From contig CM033714.1 in NCBI GenBank assembly GCA_019671005.1, forward strand, positions 60,435,741 to 60,499,740: a DNA stretch of 64,000 nt, given 5' to 3'. The notes beneath the pieces were generated by a model. It was not told where the DNA came from, searched no databases, and saw nothing but the letters and a program-made list of their open reading frames with translations. A program made the position numbers and the translations under genes. How positions within the stretch are numbered: position 1 is the stretch's first letter; each line of letters begins with the position of its first letter. Shown here one piece after another: positions 55,939-64,000 of the stretch. Source of the stretch: Hibiscus mutabilis. Its lineage: Eukaryota > Streptophyta > Magnoliopsida > Malvales > Malvaceae.

Positions 55939-57335
55939 TGTCGACTTTTCTAACGCTTGGCAAAAGAGTGGAAATGCAGAGTAAATATGTAAGAAATAAT
56001 GCTAAGAATGAATCTTTTGCGTGCAAGTATATACGGTCAACAAGTAATACAACAGTAAGTTGAGTATCGTATCCACAAGGATTGACCAAGAATTTAATTG
56101 CTTAACGGTTTCTTGTTAAAGGAATAAAAAATGTTTGATTGATTTGATGTTTTTAGAAAGTAGCTTAAAGGAATGCAATGAAAGTAAAAATAGTTTGGCA
56201 AGAGGAAGTATTTAAATGGGTGATGAGCTTTAGCAAGGGATGTATGGTTTTTACGGTAGCTATGTCAACTATTAATAATGTTATGCCTTGAATTTATTGC
56301 CGAGCAGATTCAAGGGTGGCATTGCCTTTGCCGATGGCAATACCCTAAATCTATAGTGAAGCTTTTCATTAATTAACTTGATTAAGTTTCAATCTATACT
56401 CCTAAGGGGTAGATTAACTTCTGAAGTAAGCTCATCTACTTTAACATCTTCTGTCGAAGCTTCTCTCCTTCGTACTTGGCAACTGATTACTTACCCTCGA
56501 GTTTGTTAAGATATTAAGGCATAATAAGTAAACATGCCAATTGTCGTATGGCAAAGAATTTAGGAAAATGAAGTGCTAGCCAGATAGAAAATAATGCCAA
56601 CACATTTAAATTATTAAAAACCAAAACATAAGCTGAGCGTTAAATGCAAACATCCCTAACCAACTATAAAAGCTTAGTTCATGGTTGGGGGTTCCATCCA
56701 CAAAATATCATCGTATCTCAACATCATCATTTAAATAAAAATTAAAATAAGAGAATGAGCAAGAAGAAGGTCAGTCGATGCAACCCTTCGAATGCTCTAG
56801 AGCTCTCAGTCTAAGATGGTCGAACTACACAACCTCTAGCTTCCTTTTCCATGACGGTGCTCTATCTCCTTCGTTGTTTGATCTCTTCCTTTAAATAGGC
56901 ACGCATGGATAACCCTAGAGTGGGTTTGAATTTGAAATTTGATTTCGCACTTAGGATAAAGCGCGCTATCTTCTTATCTCCATTTGAATTTTAGGGCTGA
57001 CATGTACTGGGTTCAACGGCTACTTTGACCGGGCATCGGACTTCACTTCTTTGCCAACCGAGCTTGGCAATCTCTAGTCCAACTTTGCCAACTGCGACTC
57101 GGTAATTCTCTTCTACTTTTCCTAATTCCTGCTTCTACGTTGCTCTGCCAAGCCTGCCCTACTCCTAACCTGCATTAATGCCAACAAAACAACTCTTCAA
57201 ACTGGAAAAATAACAACTCCCTAACTCCTTATGCAAATGCATGATTTTAACAACTAAATGCAAACATATATACCTAAAGGCAAGCAAAAGCATTGTGAAA
57301 TATGCATAAAAATCAGTACTTTCTAGGAGTTAACA
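55939..57335 (-). mobile_element. Diverged solo LTR of the gypsy A family
   Basis: Words in the same order as the gypsy A LTRs: gcttggcaaaag, cttttgcgtgcaagtatata, cggtcaacaagtaat, gttgagtatcgtatccacaa, cctaaggggtagatt, gaagtaagctcatctac and, at the end, ggagttaaca. Many substitutions and indels show it is older than, or from a sister family of, gypsy A. No internal region is attached. The flanks (ttcat/accat) share only cat. Confidence 0.75.
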
Positions 57336-58430
57336 ACCATTACACCACTCAACCATATAGAAGGGCAAATCTAACATTATTGAGCAATGCAACAAACCAT
57401 TTAGCCACCTTATTCCATCGAACAAGTTATTCCTTCTCAGATTGGAGGTAGCACAAACCATCAAAATTGTCACCCAATTTTTCTCGTTTAGAAGCACAAA
57501 CATCATTCACAACTATGCACCAGGCATACACTCAGCGTACTGAAGAAGACTTAAATATGAAAACACGAAGAATTAACATGGAACAACTTCATATTTTGTG
57601 CTAACCATAACCTCTAAAAGGCTACATTTTCAAAGTTACACTAATACGTTGATTTGCTACATCCCATGATCAATAAAAGGCACATGCCTAACTTTCAAAA
57701 ATCTTAAACAAAAATTTGCAACTTTAGATAGAAAAACCACCAACCAAATCAATAGATAGCAACACTAACACAACATTGTACCTCAGCTCTACAACACCCT
57801 TAGATAACATCACTTCACCCAATCACAAATAGTAGCAAAATTTCAACCGCAACACCAATCAACACAGAAAACAACTTCGGCATCAACGAGCAACCAAGAG
57901 CGATCTATATAAACCACATAGCAACAGCACCAATATCATACAATTACAAGGAGCCAATACATGTAGAGGCCAGAAGACAACCCAAACACATACTCTGTAG
58001 AGCACGACCAGAAAATCCACCGAGCCTTAGTTTGAATATGAACAACCCCACTTAACACATCCATACCTCACGGTGATAAAGGCCTCACCACAGATCCGGT
58101 ACTTTTCAAAACTACTTAAGGGAGACACAATAACCGACCAAATAACCTGAACATCTATTGATTCTCAAAAATAATGCAACAATGTACTCGTCGCCAACAT
58201 CAAACGTTAGAAGGTAGAAAACTTAACACCAGAACCCAAACTTTTGAAATTTCAAGATAAAATTCTCATAATGATGCCTAATTGTATAAGAGAACATGGA
58301 CTAACCTCACCCTCTAACAACCAACTCCTTAAAACATGAGATTCTCACACAAACCCCCACACTGCAAGCACGAACAACACAACTATGATCAAAAACCTTC
58401 AAGCCTCGCCAAGACCACTGCAATCTCTTC
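57336..58430. other. No recognisable gene
   Basis: On the minus strand this lies where LINE ORF2 would follow ORF1, but I could not recognise an endonuclease or reverse transcriptase motif. A minus-strand start near 58435 (MMKRLQWSWRGL) weakly recalls the WNCRGL beginning of ORF2 and is soon stopped. Confidence 0.35.
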
Positions 58431-60230
58431 ATCATCGCCTTCTATTCTGCCCTAAAGCCCAAACTCTGCCCTAAAGCCCAAACTGATCAAGCTTCGATCA
58501 AAGTAATACTCTTTCGGTTGCAAATATTAGAACTCAATAGGGAATCAAAAGAAATATTACAAATATTCTCATCCCTTTCTTTAGAACGGTGCTTTTTGAA
58601 GGCCTTATCTATTTTTCTTCTTCCTGTAATCGTTAGGTTCTTATTTTGCAAATCTAACAAGGGCCATACTTTTTTGAGGTCTACATTGAACCACCTTGTC
58701 CACTGCATCAGCAACACATATTTGGTTTGAATTAAATTATAAGTTGGTTTGCTAGAGACATTGGCCCTATCTGCTTGCGAAGCCCAATCCGCTGAATCCT
58801 GGATAGCCACCATAGCCCCGAGCAACCCATACCCAATAGGGCTTGAAGAAAGATCTCTATCAATGGAATAGCCTACCAACTCCTCTCCCCACTACCGACA
58901 AACATCTGACACCATATGCACATTTTCTGCTTCTAATGAGTTTCTAAGAAATATATCATAATTATCTTCTTGACCATTAGGCTCCCAGATCGGAGCACTG
59001 AATCCTCTGCCGGAATATAAACTGGCCCCGACTCCGAATAGCTATCATCGGCCACCGTCTCTTTCTGTTGGCCAATATCATGAGTTTCCACTAGCCGTCT
59101 TTCTAGAATTCTTAATGAAAATTTCTTATTCCACACCCCTAAAAAATCATCTCGTCGATCTTATGATTCAAGGATGTTGAAATTAGAAGTGATACCTTAT
59201 CATAACAGAGGACTTGAGAAGAATTCTCTTCTAGTGAGATAAGAGACCCCCACACAACAGCCACCCTTTTGAAAGTTTCATAGTTCTAACAATAGATAGG
59301 AATACCAGAGACATCAATCCAAGAGATACGTTCCTTCAGGAAAAAAACATTCAGACCAAGGCCATATCCCGAAAAAAAAAACTTTCTTGAGGCAAGACCA
59401 TTCTTGTTTTTCTAGAGTGAAGCGTAGATCCTCATCTAGAACCTCTAGCAAAAAGAACCTACCGTAAATCTTCATAACCTGAACATCACCCAAGCCCCAA
59501 CTACACAACCTGTCGCGGATACAATTCAACCCAACAACGGATGCTGAAGTTCCCACCAGGCATCTTTGAAGCCTCACAAGATCTTCAACCTCGACGTGGC
59601 CGTCTACTATTTTTACCTTCGGAGTATCATGCCTATTGGGTACAACACCCTCTACTCCAAAACTCACACCTTTATCCATTCTCACATCAATTCCAACATG
59701 AGACCTGCCCACCAGGCATCTTTGGAGCCTCACAAGATCTTCAACCTCGACGTGGTCGTCTACTATTTTTACCTTCGGAGTATCATGCCTATCAGGTACA
59801 ACACCCTCCACTCCAAAACTCACACCTTTATCCATTCTCACATCAATTCCAATATGAGACTTACCCACAACCTCCTTCACCAGCGAGTTAGAATTCACTT
59901 TTCTCCAGAACCGATTCCCGACTTTGTGTTTCGCCAAAAAGACGTTTAAACGGAAACCATAAAAAGCCATTAAGTCTCGATATAGCCCGACGAGCATCAA
60001 ACATGTTAGAGAACCTAACAAAACCGAAATGCCTACCTTTCCAAGTCCTCTTAGATGGGATAAAAATATCAATGACTTCCCCCCATGGAACTGGAAAATG
60101 GTCATAATCTTTTCCAAGGCATCTTCTCAGGGAGGTTGTGAACAAACAAAGTTACTGCTCTGGCTACCTTACTTCCATGCAACGTAGACTCGGGCCTCTC
60201 CGATTGACTTTCTGTCACCTGAACCACAGC
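58431..60230 (-). pseudogene. Plant LINE ORF1 (RRM plus DUF4283-like), degenerate
   Basis: Read leftward. The N-terminus at about 60160-60090 has VTLFVHNLPEKMPWKR (RNP2 is LFVHNL). A frameshift near 60095 (ggggg run) precedes VIDIFIPSKRTWKGRHFGFV, then RFSNMFDARRAI (RNP1 is KGRHFGFVRF). The middle (59900-59550) holds an in-frame duplication. A DUF4283-like stretch follows at 59545-59314: LCSWGLGDVQVMKIYGRFFL, then EKQEWSCLKKVF. Farther left (58879-58490) are NVDLKKVWPLLDLQNK and SLLSSNICNRKS, matching the C-terminal part before a stop in EA*SVWALGQSLGF. These proteins coat the element RNA. The start of ORF2 cannot be confirmed, and stops make it inactive. Confidence 0.65.
59549..59860 (-). 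repeat. 156-bp in-frame tandem duplication in LINE ORF1
   Basis: Copies at 59549-59704 and 59705-59860 differ at few positions (for example ggccgtc/ggtcgtc and attgggta/atcaggta). Each encodes 52 residues (GIDVRMDKGVSFGVEGVVP, then RHDTPKVKIVD). The frame is kept. Confidence 0.9.
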
Positions 60231-61025
60231 CAACTCCAGATTTTTCACCCAATAAAACTGATTTGTACGACCGAAATGCCATATGGAGACAAGAATATAA
60301 TAGTAAGGTTGAAACCAGCTCCTCCATTCAATTCAAATTAATACAATTATATTCTTTTAAAGTTTTCTGTAACGGTTGTTTTTTTTTGTTCAAAATTTTT
60401 ATCTTCCTCTTATTGTAGAGCGGGAGTGCCCAATTGTGCAGTAACGAGTATTTAGTTATATTCTACATCTTAAAATGGTGTCGTCAAAGGAAGACATATA
60501 TCTCTGAAATCCTAATCCAAATTCTTCTTTCTTTTTATTTGTTTATTTACTTTCTTTACTTTGCTCTTCATTGTTTAAGTCGTTTGGAAAAAAAATCTGA
60601 AATTTAGTTTTTGATTTAAAATTATTAAGTTCAATTTTTTTTGAGAAAAGTAACAATTAAAATCTTGCAACAATGATGCACCAAATTATTGTTCAAATAC
60701 GAGGTTCAAAGTAATCATATGAATGGTAAAGCATCATGTTAATTATCGGAATTAATTTTGTTCAACCGGATAAAAAACTAGAACATCCTCATTATTTCTT
60801 TTTAATATAATATTTTAATTATAAGTTATTATTTGTTTTATATATTTAATTCTTTAAAAACATATACACTATGTAAATAAGTTACTCGAATTTAAATTTT
60901 ACACGTATAGCAACATTTTATTTTTTTCACTAAAATCACTCAGCGAATTAAATAATATTTTGTTTCATATCTCATTATAGATTTGGTACAAAAGATTGTT
61001 TTAATTGAGATTTTGGAATTTTTAT
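60231..61025. other. No recognisable gene
   Basis: AT-rich sequence after the LINE 5' side. Confidence 0.4.
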
Positions 61026-61657
61026 GGCCCTATTTGGCAATTAGCGAATAGTTGATAGCGGTTAGCAAATTACATTAGCTGATAGTATTAGCGGATTGCA
61101 TTAGTTGATTAAACAAAAGTGTTTGGTAGAATTAACTGATAGTTGTTAACTGCTTGATTATTTGAACATGCAAAATGACATATAATGACACTATATTCAA
61201 TACTTGTTTGAATAATTTATTAGTTATTATTATTTTATATCAATTAATACTAATTATATTATGAAAATTATTTTTTATATCATTATTAAACATATATGAT
61301 TGATGTAAATATTATTATTTTTTATTTGTGAAATTATCATTTTAATAATTATTAAATTTAGATGTATATATTAATTTCTTATTTATGATTTTTTTAATTT
61401 TATTAGTTATTTAAATTTATGTCATTTAAAAAAATTATAATTATCAAGGATAAAAAAGTCTTCACAAGTCTTTTATCAAAACCTCTAACTCAAAAGCTCC
61501 TAAAAGTGAGTTTTTTCAAACAGAGAAGTTTCACCTCAATCTCCTATTACAATAATCTATTTACCAAACATCTAAGTTAGCGGATTTGACTGGTCAAACT
61601 TTTAAAACTGCTTCAAACATCTAATTTTGACTTAAAAAACTGTTTGCCAAACAACAC
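61026..61657. mobile_element. MITE (TTTGGC/GCCAAA ends), copy 1
   Basis: Starts ggccctatttggcaattagc and ends gtttgccaaacaacac, with an AT-rich middle. It is a relative of copy 2 at 62228-62908, with shared words such as ttagctgatag, aattaactgatag, tcttcacaagtc/tctttataac and tttcacttcaatct. Probably a non-autonomous hAT-like element. The right end is imperfect. Confidence 0.55.
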
Positions 61658-62227
61658 TATATATTTTTATAAGTATTTTAAATTTCATATATTTTCATGA
61701 AAAACCTCATAAATTTTTTAACGAAAAAAAGAAAGTCCTCATTTTAAAAACATTAATTATTTCAATAATGTTGGAATTTTTTACATATTTTAAAATTTTC
61801 ACAATTTTTTTTGAATTTTATGTATTTTCTAAAAATAATTATTATAAATTAGAAAAAAAAACTCTATTCTTAATTTTTAAAACGAGATTTTTTATTTTTT
61901 TCAAATTTGATATATATATAATAAATCACATCATACGTTCTTAGAGTTTGACATGACATTTTTGTAATGAAAAAATACATTGCGATAACATACTTAACAT
62001 TTAAAAGGTTTAGAGATCCAAATGAAGAAATGTAACTTTAAGTGTCAAAGTGATAAAGAGATACAATTTGGGGTTAATATATATATTTTTTAACAATTTT
62101 TATTTAGAGGAGGGAAAAAGAAAATTTTGTTTTTATTGGTCTGAACTCACAACCTAGAGGGAGGAGAAGTGTTAACTGAGAACTTTTAACCACTTACTTT
62201 AGAGGTTGTTGACGGAGTCAAAATATT
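61658..62227. other. No recognisable gene
   Basis: AT-rich spacer between two MITE copies. Confidence 0.4.
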
Positions 62228-62908
62228 GGCCCTATTTGGCGATTAACGAATTGCATTAGCTGATAGCTAATTACATTAGCTGATTTGACTAGCTGGTTGT
62301 ATAAAAGTATTTGATAAAATTAACCGATAGCTAATAGTTGTTTGATTATTTAAACAAGAAAAATAACATATGCGAACATGATTATATTTAATACTTTTTT
62401 GAATAGTTTATTAGTTATCAATATTTCGTATATAATAATATTAATTAGATTATGAAAAATATTTTTTAATATAACATTACTAAGCATATTTGAAGGTTTT
62501 ATCTATTAATTTATTATTTATACAATTATTTTTAATATAATTAATTATTAAATTTAAATACAAATATATATGTGTGCATAAAAAGAAAAAACAAAAATAG
62601 TAGTTTATAAATGTCACAATATAAATATGTGACAGTAAAAAATTAAAATAGAAAATGTTAAGTTTAAGTTATTTGGAGATTTTTTACAATCGTTAGGGGT
62701 AAAAGGGTCTTTATAACTTTAATGTCAAAACCTCTAATTTTAAAAAGCTCATATTAGCAGTTTTTTTAAAATTAGAAGTTTCACTTCAATCTGATTTTCT
62801 AATATGTTATTTACCAAACATCCAAATTAGTGAATTTGACCGGTTAAATCTTTAACTTTGATTCAAACCTTTAATTTTAACTCAAATCTCTGTTTACCAA
62901 ACATGGCC
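62228..62908. mobile_element. MITE, copy 2
   Basis: Starts ggccctatttggcgattaac and ends tctgtttaccaaacatggcc, so the ends form an inverted repeat of about 16 bases with mismatches. It is in the same orientation as copy 1. The 8-base flanks (aaaatatt, aattatat) are only loosely alike. Confidence 0.6.
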
Positions 62909-64000
62909 AATTATATAGTAACTATAAAAAAATTTTCATTATTATTATTTGAACAGGAGTTTGATTATCAATTTGCGTCTAATTAATAATGTAGATGAGA
63001 AAAATGAAAAATTACCCAAAAGCAAAAATTGCTTTCCCACATTTATGAAACTCGGGCAGTGATATTATTCTTTTCTGGTGGAGAATTTTCCGTCAGCAGA
63101 TGTTACGTTATATTCTCCTTTATCGGGATGTTTACGATAGATTAATTGTATCATTTAATTTAAATAACAAGATAATTATTATAGCGGTTATTAATAAAAA
63201 AATTGACTGTTAAGAAACGACTAACAATTAAATTTATTAATTTCTTAATATTTTAGTTAGGTTAACTTGCAACTTATTAGGCTATTACCAAAAAATTTTG
63301 CGTGTTCGTAATTTTTTTAGAATAATGAAACTATCTCTTTGAATTTTAAAGTTTTTAGGAAAAATAATTTAATAGAGAGATTTTAAATACAAACTTCACA
63401 CTTAGTTAAAAAGTACTTATTTGTTAACTTATAGATTAACACCATTAATCATTATTTTTAGCAATTTAATTAACCGAAATTGTTTAGCATTAGCGATCAG
63501 ATTAATTAACATATAAAATGTAATTGTTATACCAGCTAACGATTATAGTTTATTTTTCACATAACATAGAACTTGAAAATAAAAAATAATTAAATTATTA
63601 AAATTCATACCTATTTTTCAATTTTAAAATTTAACCATTAAATTAATAAATACAATTATTAATGTTGCATGGCTTGGAGGTCAACAAAATGGAAATTTCT
63701 GTGATTTTTATTTGTAATATATATTTTTTTAGTAATGTGCATGTCTATTTTAAAATTTATGTTCGGGGTACGAGACTGCAATTCCTAACAATATCGTCTT
63801 TAAGATTTAAACTTACATTTTTCATCTAAGTCTAACACTTGTTGGTTTATTTGTAATATATTTAATTATGTTATAAGTATTTTATGTTTAAATACATATA
63901 TAATTTTATATCTCTATAAAATTTATATAGAGAGAGGAGGGAGGCGAATCTTAAATCTAATCTTAATTCTAATTAGAGAGGATGTTAATGATAAGACTCT
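62909..64000. other. No recognisable gene
   Basis: AT-rich to the end of the window; nothing supportable was seen on either strand. Confidence 0.45.

Overview
This is a stretch of plant (eudicot-type) nuclear genome: AT-rich, with an intronless plant UDP-glycosyltransferase, remnants of a plant beta-galactosidase, and plant lineages of Ty1-copia, Ty3-gypsy, Mutator-like, hAT-like and LINE elements. I cannot name the species. Only one gene looks intact, the UGT73-type glycosyltransferase on the minus strand at 47026-48513. Almost everything else is transposable-element sequence in stages of decay, so most reading frames are pieces of broken polyproteins.

Layout. 1-670: decayed minus-strand beta-galactosidase (GH35) exons. 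1885-2065: array of short GC-rich hairpins. About 2095-43405: a nest of elements. The outermost layer is a probable Mutator-like element whose ends at 2095-2375 and 43160-43405 are inverted copies of one another. It carries a degenerate FAR1-type transposase on the right (39120-43060, minus). Inside it are remnants of an older copia (4867-7335 and 38390-38695) and a hAT-like MITE (7624-37987). The MITE is split by a Sirevirus-like copia (7923-37577, perfect 5-bp target duplication tatac).

That copia was itself split twice. Gypsy A (9537-18192), a gag-only Athila/Tat-like element, cut its gag gene. Gypsy B (19253-29958, perfect duplication caaag), a chromovirus, cut the gag-pol region further on. 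Gypsy B's right LTR then received a solo LTR (26515-28338, perfect duplication tttac). Two long palindromic foldback elements sit in the copia accessory gene (34242-34751) and in the FAR1 gene (41622-42802).

43406-46980: unclassified repeat-like DNA. 47026-48513: the UGT gene with a plausible TATA box. 50047-55488: gypsy C, another gag-protease element without reverse transcriptase or integrase. 55939-57335: a diverged solo LTR of the gypsy A family. 58431-60230: a LINE ORF1 with an in-frame 52-residue duplication. 61026-62908: two related MITEs, then AT-rich DNA with nothing recognisable.

The most interesting signals are: (1) the palindromic core GTAYCGRTAC and variants, clustered in LTRs and termini of several unrelated element families; (2) an accessory gene with its own leader and intron in the env position of the copia; (3) a foldback element with tRNA-type Pol III A and B boxes in both arms; (4) two separate gag-only gypsy elements with tRNA-Asp-type primer sites; (5) an insertion chronology readable from target duplications.
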